Below, piece by piece: positions 23,601-35,149 of a stretch of DNA of 64,000 bases. The stretch spans positions 30,897,242 to 30,961,241 of the forward strand of contig OZ026603.1 of NCBI GenBank assembly GCA_964020085.1. Direction: 5' to 3'. Within the stretch, counting starts at the first letter, position 1. Each line of letters starts with the position of its first letter. The stretch comes from Micromussa lordhowensis. Lineage: Eukaryota > Cnidaria > Anthozoa > Scleractinia > Lobophylliidae. Position numbers and translations under genes: made by a program. The notes under the pieces were generated by a model. That model did not search any database, was not told where the DNA came from, and worked only from the letters and a program-made list of their open reading frames with translations.

Positions 23601-26210
23601 GATCAACCTTAAATACAATGAGAGCGACTGTTTCAAATGACACCATCATATCAAGATAACTAGCGGCCATAATGTTTTCTCTTTCACAAAGTTGCATTTG
23701 GTCTAACTTAGTCAATTAACTCAGATTACTTATTATTAATAGATTCTTAAGGACGTTCGCGCGAAAATTTTCCAGTCAATAGAATTTTTTTTAATTTTTA
23801 CTGCAGGTACATGTAGATAATGAGTTACTTGTGCCAGAAATGCAAAAAAAAAAAATTGGGGTCACCATCTTCGTTTCAGAGATAAAGCGTGTGGAAAACT
23901 ACCTCGATTTCGAAAAATTGTCCCATATAACACTGATATAATTGAGCACGGTCTACAGGGATTTACAGTTAAAAATATCGAAGGCGAGTCAACGGAGGCA
24001 AACGATCTTAGTCATATTTTGTAGAAGTGGGTCTATTGCCTACAGTGTATATAATTCCAAATGTTACTAACGTTTTCACGAAATTTAACCCTTTAAGAGG
24101 CATTTGAAATCGCCGCACATATGCACAAAGAGCTATTAAGAACGGAATTCGATGATGCATTTTGCCAAAAATTCAATTTTCTAGTCGATAGATTTTCTTC
24201 ATTTTTTCCCTGAATGTAGAAAATCAGTAGAGGAAGTGATCTATCCAAAGAAAAATTGGGGTCACCGAACGTCCAAGATCGTTAAATCCAGTCAAAGCTC
24301 TAGCAATGGCCATCTGCCTTATCATTTGTTTATTTATGACTTAGCGCGCGCTCATGCATGACGTGGCATGTGAATTTTCGTGCGCAGTAAGGATGCGCAG
24401 AAACAATTAGCGCGAACATCCTTAACTGCAGAATATGCTAATTTGCAGGCTTTTAAGAGGACATGGCTCACAAGCCACTAAAAACCTGGGAAAACTGCTT
24501 ATCCTAAAAGATAATTCTTCTATAACTCTGAAATGCACTTGGATAACATTGTATACACTGACACCCAAGCATAATGCATGCAGAAGAAACTCCTACGATT
24601 GATGCAGTGTTTCTGACAGCAGGGGCTCTCAGATCAAAAACCAAGAAAAAGTAGGGTGTGAAAAACAAGTAAAAGACCTGTGATTTGTGAATTTGTGAAA
24701 AAAGAAACATTGTCAAAAGAAGCTTAAAGTATAATTTATGAGGTGCCTGAATTTTGTTAAAATTTGAGTACAAAAGGGGATAACAATGCCCTTTGCTACC
24801 TTCCTACAGCAATACAATAAAAAAACAGTTTGTAATGTGTATGAAAGTAAGCAGTATGTAGGTGAGTTAGTAATACAGTCCTTTGGATTAAAACCAAAGC
24901 CTGTCGGGAACTCGTCTTATTTTTTCTAGGAAGCATCAAGGTTGAATGATACAGCAACATTTCATCATTCAAAACAGCCAGCTTCCAGAAAGCTCAATTA
25001 AAATTTCTAGTACCTAGTCAATTTGTACTGAGCTAAGTGATGTTAGAATCTTACCCAGGTTCTTTCTTTCTAGGTTACCTGTTGGTTTTCCCCAGAACCC
25101 TAATAGTGTGCCTATATGCCACTGGGCATGACGGGCAGTGAATGAGTGACTAATAGTGATAATGAGCATTGTAGAAATTGGACTGAGTAAAAAAAGAAAA
25201 TGACTTCTCTTTCTACTAAAGATTCCTGGTGGCATATACATGTACAGCACTGTCAAAACTTTTTAAGGTAGAGTGGCAGGCAGTAGAACAGAGGCGGTAG
25301 GCAACAAAGACCAGATATCAATTAGTCATTACCGGGATACATGAAGTATACCAGTGTGAAGTAGGCAGCAGGCAATTTACAGTAGGCAGCGAAATTGCCA
25401 GCTGTCGGCACATTTCTACAAGGCTGTCGATCACATGGATAACAACCTACATACCTTATTTGTGAGATATCTCTTGCTTGCAACAGCTGGTAAACGTAAA
25501 ACTCTTTCCAACATTTCTTTCACAGCAAGATCACTTGGTATACATAATGGCTCTAACTTAGACTTTATTCTCTCCAACTTGAAAACCTGTCAAAGAAAAA
25601 AGCAATCACTTTACCTTACTCTTGAAGTAATGATCATGTACGCTTTTAGCTGATATATATGATATATGAACTACAATGGTTGCAAAATACAGCTGCAAGG
25701 CTGACTGTCAACAAAAAAGTCAGCTCACATCACTCCAATATTAAAGAACCTACATTGACTTCCTGTTAAAGAAAGATTACTTTTAAATTCTTCTGGTCAC
25801 TTACAAAGTTCTCCATGGCTTTTGCTCCAGCCTATTTAAACAAGCTGTTATTTCATTACACGCCTCAGCATTCACTACAGTCAAGTAGTTCAAATTTGCT
25901 GTCTATTCCTAAGACTAAAACGGCTTCCTACGGTGACAGATCTTTCTCGCTTATCGCACCAAGGCTTTGTAATGACTTGCAAAATGTGTTCCACAGTGGA
26001 CTGTTTTAAATCAAGATTAAGAACTTTTCTTTTTAAGAGAGCGTTCTCAGATTCAGGCTTTTTAATTAGGGTTTTATGTAAAAGGACTGCAAAAAGCACT
26101 GAGACTACCATGTGATGTAATATGCATTTTTAAGAACATAATAATTATTATTACTATTATTATAATTATTATATTAATAATAATTATTATTATTTTTATT
26201 ACTATTATTA

Positions 26211-26301
<91 letters not shown>

Positions 26302-29300
26302 GATCATTTTGAAAGGTCATCAAGAATTGTTCAGAGAAATACCAATACCTTTCTTGGCATCTTGCCCAACACAACTTCAAGTTCCAGATCAACAGGATGT
26401 GTAGTTGTTCTTTGGCGCTTACTTGGCACACCATTTTCTTCGGTGGACAGTCCGTTGTTTAAAGCTATATCAAGTTCATCTTCCAGTACAATTTTCCCAT
26501 CACCTAGAATGGCACATTACTTTGCTAAGCATCATTTTAACACAAATGAATAATCTTCTTACATTTTAACAAAGCCTTCTGCATGACCATGCCAATGAAA
26601 GCTATTAACCAATGATTTTGTGATGTGTTTTTTTAGGTTTTCATGACAATTAACAACTTCCTTTTTGATCATAACAACTGCAAAAAGGTCATGTTAAAAT
26701 TTGTAAAGAATAGTATCTTTGTGATAACTTATTAAGTAACTTTTCTTCAAAAAGCCATTAATTTGAAACCCATGAGGGCCTATTGGGATGGAAGCTATTC
26801 CAGATCTGTACTTTCCTGAGCAGTATTTCCTGCAGCAGTATTTAAAATATAAAATATATAAAAAGTATTTAAAATATAAGACGGAAGCTATTCCAGAGCT
26901 GTACTTTCCTGAGCAGTATTTCCTGCAGCAGTATTTAAAATATAAAATATATAAAAAGTATTTAAAATATAAGACGGAAGCTATTCCAGAGCTGTACTTT
27001 CCTGCAGCAGTAATGAAATGTACTATGATGACTGTGCAATATCATTTGGAACAAAAAAAAAACACAACATTGACTGTTTACCTTCCTGTTGATTACTTTT
27101 TTTAACAGCTCAAGATTATTTTCATTTCGGCACCCACTGTGTTGTAGCATCATAATAATTACATGTAACGTGTTGGCATTGCAATGGTCATGCAACAAAG
27201 TGTGTAGTACATGTACATGTTTTTTGTTGTTGTTGTGATTTAATTTGTTTGTTTTTGTGTTGTGTCTTACCTGTTATTGCTCCTACAAAGGACACTGGCA
27301 CCTTTTCTCTGTCACAGATCCGTTGAAGCACATCCCTGTTCTCAGCGTGCACCAGCAGGGCATTACTTTCTTGGTACTCTGCACCCCACAGTTCCAAAAC
27401 AGAGATGGTTGGGTCACCGAGAATGAAGTCCTTCACTCGAATGACAGCCCCAGCAGGTTCAGATATCTCTTTAAGTACATTTCCTGAGTTGTTAGAAATC
27501 AATGTAGCTGTTGGTATAGTCATTGTTCCTTACAGAGAATCACTAATTAGAAAATAAAATGGGGAGGACATATTTTCAATCAGTTCTAGTCTCATTCCTT
27601 TCTTGCTTCAGAGGAGAGAGTGATGGAGGTTTTACCATAAATCTGGTAGAACTTATGGATTCTGGCTTGTTTTATATACCGGGTATAGGTTTAAGAATGT
27701 TTCACTAATTCCTTAAAAAATAACCCTTCGTCAGATAAAAGATAGCTGATCGTTATTACAGACATGTGTGATTTGAAAATGTAGCAGACGGTTTATGAAG
27801 GATGAAGGTAACCGAAAAAATTGCTTACACGTATTGCAGGACCAGGATTCCTTGTAGCTAGTAAACCTGAGATCTCTTGTCCACAGCCAAGCTTCATGTC
27901 CAAGTTTCAAACATCACAACTCCCTAAATACCTTCATGATAAGAAATCTCACCATTTCCTCCAGCTCCTTGGTCGTGAATACTGCAGATTGGGTTACTGG
28001 ATCCCATCTCAATACACGCCCTTATAGCTCTGTTCAGTTTCTGCTCCATCTCAGCATCTCCTCGTTGGACAGCACCAAAGTCCAGCTCTGATTCATTGTC
28101 ACCCTGCACCTGAATTGACGAGGCTGCACCACCACCAACACCAATACGATAAACTGGTCCACCAACTTTGACAACGTCCATACCTGATTCCAAAAGAGGT
28201 TCAGTGTTGGTAAATTGCTCTCAAGATACACCTTAATGGCTGATAAACAGAGGCCACCAAGAGGTTTGCATTGAAACTAGAGACAAAATCTCTCCTGCAC
28301 ATGCAGTTGGATAAATCTTCTTAGTTTGTAAGACTAGAGAGAAAATATTTCTGTAAATTCTGAAAGACAAGATGAATCTAAGAAGCTTGAAGGTCTACAA
28401 ATTGCAAAAGTACTGAAAAAATACTCCAAAATGGTCCAATTTGGGCCAATTTAAGACAGTACAAAGCTGGTGCATACAACAAGCTTGTGATACCACATCC
28501 AAAAATATTTGCCATGAGCGGCAAAGTTGTACAAATCAGCCCTTAGACTACTGAAGGTTGGTGCAGCAAGACTTATGCCAAGGTTTGGGTTGAATTTAAC
28601 TGACACATTAAATAGAAAGATTATAAGATTCTTACTGTTTTACAGAAAAAAAAAAAATCTATCGTCTGCAATAATTTAATTTTAGTTAAAAAGCATTTTT
28701 GCAATATGGCTATAAAAGCAGGCAAGTTGCATGTGTAGCTATAGGCAATTAAAAATAATCAGCATTTTGTGTACTTAATTGAACAAAACAGTAATTCCTG
28801 AAAAATTTAAATGGAGCTCACCTTTCTCAGGTTGTAGTTTAGAAACACCCTCTCCGTCAATCATGCCAATACCTCCACTGAACATGATTGGCTTAACCCA
28901 CTCACGTCGCTCTCCATTTGGCAGCATCATACCAAATGACCTAGCAAATCCAGCAAGCACTGGTTCACCAAACTTGTTACCGTAGTCAGAGGCGCCATTG
29001 CTGGCCTCTACAGCAATTTCAACAGGAGGAGCCATGTTATTTGGATAAACAAAATTTGCATCTTCCCAAGGAAGTTCATAACCTGAAACACCAAGAATTG
29101 CTTAGTCAAGATAAAAACACTTAAAGAAACTTGTTTCTATTAATGATGGTAAGCTATAAATAACATTTGACCAGCCTCTTACCCCCTGAGGATAATTGAC
29201 AACTACAGTGATGTGAAGTATAAATTTCATCACAGAGAGTGCTATGGCCTAACAGTTAGCCAATTGATGAGACTTGTGTCTGTGCATTGTTACAAAATAA

Positions 29301-31495
29301 AGGGGTAACCTGTTACAGGCTACCATCCTATCCAGGGTGGAGTGGTAATTATCATGGCTGCTTAGAGTTTGCTACAGAAACCACGCTTAGTATCTGGGAT
29401 GGATTTTTTCAAGCTTATTGGACAAGCTGGAAGTGTAACTCACTAGCCTGTAAATTATTCTCACTACATGTACCAAAAATATTACCGGTAACATGATCAA
29501 CTAATTCAAAATTACATTGATACATTCATTTAATCTTTTACAGAGCTTCTCAAATTTAAATTTCCCCATCAGGCAAGCATCAAGGATGGAATCCTCCAAC
29601 TGGGCCATAAAATCCACTGGTCCCATGCTACTGAACACAACTTTCTTTACTTGCTGTACCACTTTGTTGGCTTACTGAAAAAACTTTACCTTTCACTTTA
29701 CGAAAGTTGGGAAGCATAATGGCAAGGAAACATTTAGAGTGAAGGGGTACCATAAACTAAAAGATGTCTCTACCAATGGGGCACTAATCGCTATTCCAGA
29801 CCTGGAATATGGAGGTTGCCAAAGCAATATCCTGCAGTACCAGCGACAACATGTGCACCTCGACCTGCAGCCTGGACATCTCGTATCCGCCCTCCTGTAC
29901 CAGTTGTGGCTCCAGAGAATGGGGCTACACCTAAGAATAAAAAAAATACTCATATTAAAGGCACTCACCTTTTTTTTGACACAACCTGCTGGTAAACGTA
30001 GGAACAGAATCTTAGATAAGTGTGAAATTTTCCTTTTTGTTTTGCAACATTAATTGTACTAAGAAAAACTAAACTGCAATTCCAAATGCCACCTTATATC
30101 TTTTTGTTCTTAAAGTTTTGGTTTTAAATACAATCATGTTCACATGCGTATCTCAAGATAACTTTCCATGCACTTCTTTCTTCTCATAGGTTCGCTCTTA
30201 CCTGTTGGGAAGTTGTGGGTTTCTGCAGTGAAGATAATGTGCCTAGTACAGTCCTGTTTTAATTTAAACTTGGCAGCTTGCGTGCAGTCTTGTGGCAACA
30301 ATACAGGAACTTGGTTACCAGTTATGGCACTGTATACAAAATACATCATGTACTTTAGTTTATTTTTGACAGTCATTAACACTTAACACTTAATATTAAC
30401 ACTTCATCTCTGTCATAAACCTAATATAATGCCAGCTGCTGAAGTCCAAAAACATTTGCAGTGTGGCCATTTCAATAACCTGTCATGAGTAAAATGACAT
30501 TTCTTTTTTGATAGTGATAGTGAACTACAATGTACAAAGATCACAGACCACTGAAAATTTCTGGAAATTCAATTAAGAATTTTTCATCAAATGGAAAACA
30601 CCGGTTGTTTACTGAATATAGCTTTGGCATACCTGCTATTATCACTAAACTTTATAACACTGTTGTTGTTACTGGTTGCTTGTGTTTTCATCACCATTTT
30701 CATCAGCGAGTCTTCCACCTCCTGTCCATCAACTGTCAATCTTCCTCTAAAGAACCAATGGCGTGAATGCTCGCTGTTGGATTGAGCCAAATCAAAACAC
30801 TCCACACTAGTTGGGTTTCTTTTAACCTGCTCTTGGAATAATTTAGTGTAATAATCTAGATCCCAATCGTCGAAAGCCAGCCCTAAATCTCGGTTGACTT
30901 TCTCTAGCGCAGCACGACTTTCAGCCATAACATTGACTTCGTAACAGCTCTCTGGACGAACATCTATCTTGAAACTCGTCAACGGCTTTTCATAACGACA
31001 TTCAGTCATTCTGTCATGAAGCTTTGCGGCCAATGCTTTTTCTTCGTCTTTCGTGATAGGCTTCGAATCACTCTTATCTTTTGGCGCGAGTTGAATCAAG
31101 TATCGGCATGATTTTTCGATGCGGTCAATCTTTTCCAAACCTATCGACCTACAAATGGATACAGCATTCGTTGACCAAGCCGTAGAAAAGTTTAACCTTG
31201 GTCCAATTTCGATCAGCGCTACGCTGCAACCTTCTGTGGGTTTTGATCCATCTAAGAACGAAGTGACACGAACGTTTTCTTGCTCGAAAGAACTCGTCAA
31301 CAGCCATAAGAAATTCTTCAGTTCAACATCATCTAACCCATCGTTTCCTTGCACACTGACATTGAAGCATATTTCAGTCGATAGATCAGTGATTTCTAGT
31401 CTGGAAGACGTTGATTTCAATTTAGAAAGTGTTACAGCGTGTCTTCCAGACGATAGACCCGGAAAACTATAGAATCGCAAAATTTTGTCCGCCAT
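19341..31495 (-). CDS. PFAS: phosphoribosylformylglycinamidine synthase (FGAM synthase), 11 coding exons
   Basis: Catalyses ATP- and glutamine-dependent conversion of FGAR to FGAM, step four of de novo purine synthesis, in the cytosol. Coding exons in transcript order: 31495-30633, 30329-30202, 29930-29802, 29082-28822, 28183-27953, 27483-27271, 26503-26349, 25586-25455, 23607-23377, 21851-21471, 20699-19341. All junctions are GT-AG and every phase matches, giving 4083 nt and 1360 aa, close to vertebrate PFAS (about 1340). Visible motifs: [23 protein letters not shown] (across a splice), DGGKDSLSM (about 821-829), SGHDVSDGG, and a class I glutaminase with GVCNGCQ (Cys about 1183) and PHPER (His about 1316, Glu about 1318). 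The start MADKILRF lies in a strong context (CAAAATGGCG). No frame breaks, so it should be functional. Confidence 0.97.
20969..21153. mobile_element. pogo-like MITE in PFAS intron 10
   Basis: GTGGAATTCCGATTTTTGAA at the left and TTCAAAATGTCGGCATTCCA at the right are inverted partners, with further TTTCGAAC motifs inside. It lies within the 771 bp intron at 20700-21470. Confidence 0.6.
21471..21851 (-). CDS. PFAS: PFAS exon 10
   Basis: Phase 0 at both ends, 127 codons (residues 782-908). Contains [17 protein letters not shown], the [11 protein letters not shown] phosphate-binding motif and [10 protein letters not shown]. Acceptor TATACCAG, donor GTAAGA. Confidence 0.97.
22067..22087. repeat. 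G-rich run in PFAS intron 9
   Basis: About 13 consecutive G after GGGA, followed by AGGGG. Confidence 0.8.
22770..22890 (-). mobile_element. SINE 3'-half fragment in PFAS intron 9
   Basis: On the minus strand it carries GATGGACTAGCATCCCAT followed by a diverged body. This matches the 3' half of the tRNA-derived SINE at 57936-58250. The promoter half is missing. Confidence 0.5.
23377..23607 (-). CDS. PFAS: PFAS exon 9
   Basis: Phase 0 at both ends, 77 codons (residues 705-781). Encodes [18 protein letters not shown] and the conserved GEQPIKGL and EALTNLVFA segments of the second synthetase half. Donor GTAAGAAA. Confidence 0.97.
23747..24427. mobile_element. TIR element in PFAS intron 8, about 680 bp
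   Basis: TTAAGGACGTTCGCGCGAAA at the left is paired with TTAGCGCGAACATCCTTAA at the right. Inside, AAAAATTGGGGTCACC occurs twice (about 23853 and 24251). No ORF. Confidence 0.65.
25455..25586 (-). CDS. PFAS: PFAS exon 8
   Basis: Phase 0, 44 codons (residues 661-704). It starts [13 protein letters not shown] and ends [15 protein letters not shown], which is nearly invariant in animal PFAS. Acceptor TTTGACAG, donor GTATGT. Confidence 0.97.
25640..26060 (+). mobile_element. LINE ORF2 C-terminal fragment in PFAS intron 7
   Basis: Frames carry [13 protein letters not shown], then (after a shift) [39 protein letters not shown] and [14 protein letters not shown]. This order is typical of the reverse transcriptase C-terminus of CR1/L2/Rex-type non-LTR retrotransposons. 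It is frameshifted, so inactive, and is antisense to PFAS. Confidence 0.75.
26145..26297. repeat. (ATT)n microsatellite in PFAS intron 7
   Basis: About 150 bp of ATT/TAT repeats, imperfect at the left and perfect from about 26213. Confidence 0.95.
26349..26503 (-). CDS. PFAS: PFAS exon 7
   Basis: Residues about 609-660. Encodes [10 protein letters not shown], a variable linker, then [17 protein letters not shown], which matches the family sequence before the second synthetase half. Donor GTATTG is weaker than the others. This exon carries the least conserved part of the protein. Confidence 0.95.
26790..27015. repeat. 93 bp tandem repeat, about 2.4 units, in PFAS intron 6
   Basis: GGAAGCTATTCCAGAGCTGT recurs at about 26790, 26883 and 26976, a period of exactly 93 bp. 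The first two units are nearly identical and the third is cut at the CCTGCAGCAGTA motif. The unit is a multiple of three and stays open in one frame, but there is no sign that it is translated. Confidence 0.9.
27271..27483 (-). CDS. PFAS: PFAS exon 6
   Basis: Completes the DQGAGGNGN motif begun in exon 5, then reads [13 protein letters not shown] and [16 protein letters not shown]. It ends at FVGAITG. Acceptor CAACTCAG, donor GTAAGA. Confidence 0.97.
27953..28183 (-). CDS. PFAS: PFAS exon 5
   Basis: Encodes [20 protein letters not shown], then [24 protein letters not shown] and [13 protein letters not shown]. These are the glycine-rich nucleotide-binding motifs of the first synthetase domain. 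The intron splits the GNG codon at phase 1. Confidence 0.97.
28822..29082 (-). CDS. PFAS: PFAS exon 4
   Basis: Encodes [10 protein letters not shown], then [20 protein letters not shown] and [14 protein letters not shown]. It ends in a phase-1 Gly codon. The family sequence is continuous across both joins. Confidence 0.97.
29233..29405 (+). mobile_element. degenerate SINE copy in PFAS intron 3
   Basis: TATGGCCTAACAGTTAGCC resembles the A-box region of the SINE at 57936. It is followed by GGTAACCTGTTACAGGCTAC and CATCCTATCCAGGGTGGAG, matching that SINE's 3' half. The B-box is not recognisable. Confidence 0.4.
29802..29930 (-). CDS. PFAS: PFAS exon 3
   Basis: Encodes [20 protein letters not shown], then [20 protein letters not shown], almost unchanged from other animals. 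Phase 1 at both ends. Donor GTCTGG is weak by consensus, but phase and protein continuity support it. Confidence 0.95.
30202..30329 (-). CDS. PFAS: PFAS exon 2
   Basis: Encodes [14 protein letters not shown], then [14 protein letters not shown], which holds the ETHNFPTG catalytic-site signature of PurL-type synthetases. The donor GTAAGAG splits the final Gly codon. Confidence 0.97.
30633..31495 (-). CDS. PFAS: PFAS exon 1, N-terminal domain
   Basis: 287 codons plus 2 nt. Begins [13 protein letters not shown]. Includes [45 protein letters not shown] and [18 protein letters not shown], all conserved in the family. Donor GTATGC follows AATAGCAG. Confidence 0.97.
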
Positions 31496-31523
31496 TTTGT
31501 GACCATGTGCTCAGTAAATCGTC

Positions 31524-31560
31524 CACGTGACTTATTTGAAGAGCGCCGCTCGCGCCAAAT
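31524..31560 (-). promoter_or_regulatory. PFAS proximal promoter: E-box and E2F-like site
   Basis: CACGTG at 31524-31529 lies 29 bp upstream of the PFAS ATG. On the same strand TTTGGCGC, an E2F-type match, lies at about 31552-31559. Myc/Max-type factors control purine synthesis genes through CACGTG in vertebrates, so the pairing is plausible, but binding here is inference. Confidence 0.4.
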
Positions 31561-32371
31561 TATCCCGTACCAGTCCTAGGCAGAGTTTTTAGCAAGTCTC
31601 CCTCTCCGATGTCCCCACCTTGAGAATAAACAAATTTGCCCAATAAGTTATTGAAGAAATACCTAGAAAATATCCCTTTGTTAGGTCCAGAAGGCAGGAG
31701 GCACGCACCCCTTCCAGTTCTCCAAAAGTAATGAATCCAGGGCCCGTTTCTCGAAGGCTTCGAAAAGTTTTCGCACGCGGAAAGGGTAGCATTAACCTTG
31801 TGTCCTTGTATGATTACAGAGCTGTTTTATTCACATATTCTTTATACGAAAAGAGGTTCCCTTCATACAAGACGTTTCAGGCGTATACACATCCCTATTT
31901 CTAGATACAGACGAGAAATAGTTTTCTCTTCAGAGATACAGAATTTAAAAAAATGGATTTGCTGGCCCAAAACGTCGAGAAACTGGCGCCTGGACTGAAT
32001 CGAAAAATTTAAGAGTTCAAGCGAAGAGGCAGCAAGCAACAATGAACAATGATCCCGCCGGAAGACTTAAGATCAGAGATTGATCAAGTCGGCTGAAGAT
32101 GTAAATCAAAATTTTTTTTCAAAGCCGTAGAATTTTGACGTTGTAACCGCTCTACTTTCACTATATTCGTAAGGACACGTCCAAGCTGAAACACTAAAGC
32201 TAAATCAATCCGTGATGAAACCTAGCTACTGTCAACGGCCCCTCAGCTTAGACAACTTACTCATCGTTTGTGTTACACTGTACTTCACTACTGCTACTTG
32301 TAGTGCAGTCGAAATATTGTAAACTAATTAGCTGTTAAGTTTGGAAAACTAGCAGAAAGTTGCAAAAAACT

Positions 32372-33155
32372 CTAGCCAAAGTTTTCAAATATTGATCTAC
32401 CACCACACACGTACGTAGCAAAACTAGCTGTATTGATAAAAAAGTAAATACCAGCCCCGACATTCAACATTTTAATACGGTTACCGTAGCTTTCACTTGA
32501 CAAATCAAACTTCGCATGATCTGTGTTTACTTGTATCCAGCCGTCGCTATATTTTTTTGCTAGCCTTTTCAGAACGTTTCTTGAAATCTCTAAACGTGCC
32601 CTGTGTGACGAGGAAATAGCAAGAACATTTTGCTGTAATGTAATAATAAAGCACAAAACACAATAAAGCACAAAGATGTTGCCAGATTAGGTGAGTTTTT
32701 CAATTCTAAAACGATCGAGTCCGTATTGTTTCAAGAAACGTGATGATCGTGAAACGGTCAGTCAAGGGCTTTTGTGGAATAATACACGTCTGTAATAATT
32801 AAAATAAACATTTACCTTTAGAAACATATATGGCAATTCAACTGCTACGGGAATAATGCACTGTTCCTCTGTTTCCTGGGCTTCTAAAATGTACAAACAA
32901 ACACTGAATTTCTCGGCGTGGAATGAATTGACGGAAACCACTTCAATACGCCTATACTCGTATGATTCCACAAAAAATTGAGAGTTAACTTTTAAACCAA
33001 ACTCAGTAAAGAACAACATTTTTATGTACGTTAAGATAGCATGATTGGGAACTTTGCCTCTGATGGTGGGAGAAGGCAAGTATGTATTTATTAACCCGCA
33101 TTTTGCGAATGACTGAGTGCTGCACGAGACAGTTCGGCCATGTATCCCGTGTAAC
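32372..33155 (-). CDS. unidentified protein, last two exons of a gene in the left arm
   Basis: Exon A 33155-32816 (acceptor TCTTGCAG, donor GTAAATG after CTAAAG) and exon B 32632-32372 (acceptor CATTACAG, TAG stop) join in phase 0 into 200 codons. Exon A includes STQSFAKCGLINTYLPSP, GKVPNHAILTYIKMLFFTEF and EEQCIIPVAVELPYMFL. Exon B includes SHRARLEISRNVLKRLAKKY, DGWIQVNTDHAKFDL and CGGRSIFENFG. Exon A needs two carried bases from an upstream exon; a candidate ends at about 33340 (HFCHEMVFQ, donor GTGAGC) and is conserved in the right arm. I recognise no domain. Open in-phase frames here, against stops in the right-arm copy, suggest selection. It could also be the coding part of a repeat. Confidence 0.5.
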
Positions 33156-33337
33156 CTGCAAGACAACTCACAGTTAATTCAGTTGGGAAAGCTTTGTTTC
33201 AGAACTTTATAAATTCATACGCCGTTTCATTGATTCACTTTAATTCAGTAAGCTCTACTTGCAGAGCTTACGCGATCTGGAAGCAGAGCCTTTATTTTAT
33301 TTTTCTCTTCTAAACGGAAAAAGAATAATTTGCTCAC

Positions 33338-33400
33338 CACTGGAAGACCATCTCATGGCAGAAATGGGATATGAATTCATGGTTACAGACCATTACACTT
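33338..33400 (-). CDS. candidate upstream exon of the unidentified left-arm gene
   Basis: On the minus strand the frame reads VMVCNHEFISHFCHEMVFQ and ends TG before a GTGAGC donor. That supplies the phase needed to join exon A as Trp-Leu-His-Gly. The right arm at 37195-37262 encodes a related SHFCHELVFQ segment. The acceptor (possibly CGCCGTAG) is not conserved between arms, so the 5' edge is uncertain. Confidence 0.3.
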
Positions 33401-34189
33401 ACATTGAACTACGGCGAATATATGTACCGTAAGTGTATTTTGTCGCTTGCTAGTGTAACTCGTAAAAATGAAGGAAAACGATTTTATCTGCCTCTCGTGG
33501 CTAAATTAAGAGTGAACAGTTACAACTAATAAGCGGGGAATTGAAAATTCTGTTGGTTTACAACAAGATTCATTTGTTACCAGCACTATTCATTAAGACT
33601 GTGTCGCGATAGACTGATTCAAATATCTAGCAGTAGTCCACAACAATAGAGATTAAAACAAAACTGACTTGGAAAGAAAATCAAGAATACCCAGGCCATA
33701 CAAGTTTTGGTTACAACAGACTCCAAAATGCATGTAACTTACTTATCTAAGGATTTCACTCATCTCAAATATTTCTTGTCCTGGGAGGAACAACTCAGTG
33801 TTGCAATGGACTCAGCGAACTGCTTTCACTGCCGTCAGTGTCTTTTGGATCTGCTTTAATACAACAGTTAAAAAGATATCTCGTGGGTTGCAATTTTTAT
33901 TAAGTTGTATTTCCTAGTATTGCATTTCAAGCTTCACTTTCCCACGTAAAAAAAGTTTTATTGAGCTTTATTAAGCTGATAGTACTGGTTTCAAACTCTT
34001 TCTTCAAATCAGTTGCAAACGCTAAAAAAGCAGCATTTCCTTAGTTCTGCGAACCAGCATTCCGCTGTAAAATTTTGTACTGAATAACGTTATAACATAG
34101 CAGTTATTTTGGGACATAAAATAAACTATATGCAGACGTTGGTTACATAACACTCGTTTACTGAAGTATCCGTGGGTCATCTTGCTGTG

Positions 34190-34340
34190 AATCAATCAGC
34201 GCTTGTATCGCAGTATCAAGGCGATACTTAACCTTGTTTTTCTGCACGTGTGTTACGTAACGTATTTTTCAGCACGTGAGATTCGTGTGCATGTATTTTC
34301 GAGGAACGTGCCGCAAGTGAAATGGGCGGTGGCGTGTTTT
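34190..34340 (+). promoter_or_regulatory. box module M1 (CACGTG / TTACGTAA / CACGTG)
   Basis: CACGTG at 34245-34250, TTACGTAA at 34253-34260 and CACGTG at 34273-34278, followed by GAGATTCGTGTGCATGTATT and GAGGAACGTGCCG. The same order of motifs recurs at M2-M5. CACGTG is an E-box and TTACGTAA is the PAR-bZIP D-box core. Promoter function is inference. Confidence 0.4.
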
Positions 34341-35149
34341 AAGATTTAGATACATCTGGAAAAATACATACGATAAGAGGCCAACAGTTTTCTGGTGTGC
34401 GATACACTGCAACCACTCCATTGATCCTACTATTGCAGGACTGCTGGATTGATATTCAGATTCGAGAAATAAACTTCAAACGATAGACAATACTATGATT
34501 GTCAAAAAACCAATGTGAAAAACTGAGTAATCTTTAGAATATTTAGCTAATAAATTCGAGAACACTCAAGCTTCCCTAGAATAACGAGGAGATCAGATAA
34601 AGATTTTATAGGGCAGCCTTAAATTAATCTACAGAGCTTTAAAAAGCCCTCTAGATAGGCTAAAACAGCGTTAAAGTTTAAAGCAATTGAGAGAAAGCCT
34701 TCGCTGGGTGCCCCTGTTCAAAAAGCAAAACAAAACTGCAAGACATTCCTGGCTTACAAGTGCCCGCAACAACACATACGACTTACTTGCTGACTGAGCT
34801 AATTCACTCGTGTAGCTCTTTCAATGTGGCTAAATGAACTGCCATGTTTTGAATTGCGTTCATTTTAGTGTTGAGTCGAGGATTAAAGTTAGAATTGGGT
34901 TAGGATTTATGATAATTCGTGGGTTACACCTTTCATTATCTCATACTTTTTAAAATTCTACCTGCCTGACAATACTCACAAAAATTCATTTGATTTTATT
35001 CATTCATGGACTTAACCGAATTCGCGGTACCTACTGTCTGCAAACTTTGCTGTTCTTTTTTTTAAATCAGATGCAAAGACTAAATTAAGGACAGCAGGAT
35101 TCACTCAATCTTTGCAACCAGTAAGTAATATATCTAGAGCCGATTACGC

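Noticed and set aside
26074..26307. ORF encoding a long Asn run
   Set aside because: It is a translation of the ATT microsatellite in PFAS intron 7.
31119..31472. 117-codon plus-strand ORF
   Set aside because: It is the antisense shadow of PFAS exon 1.
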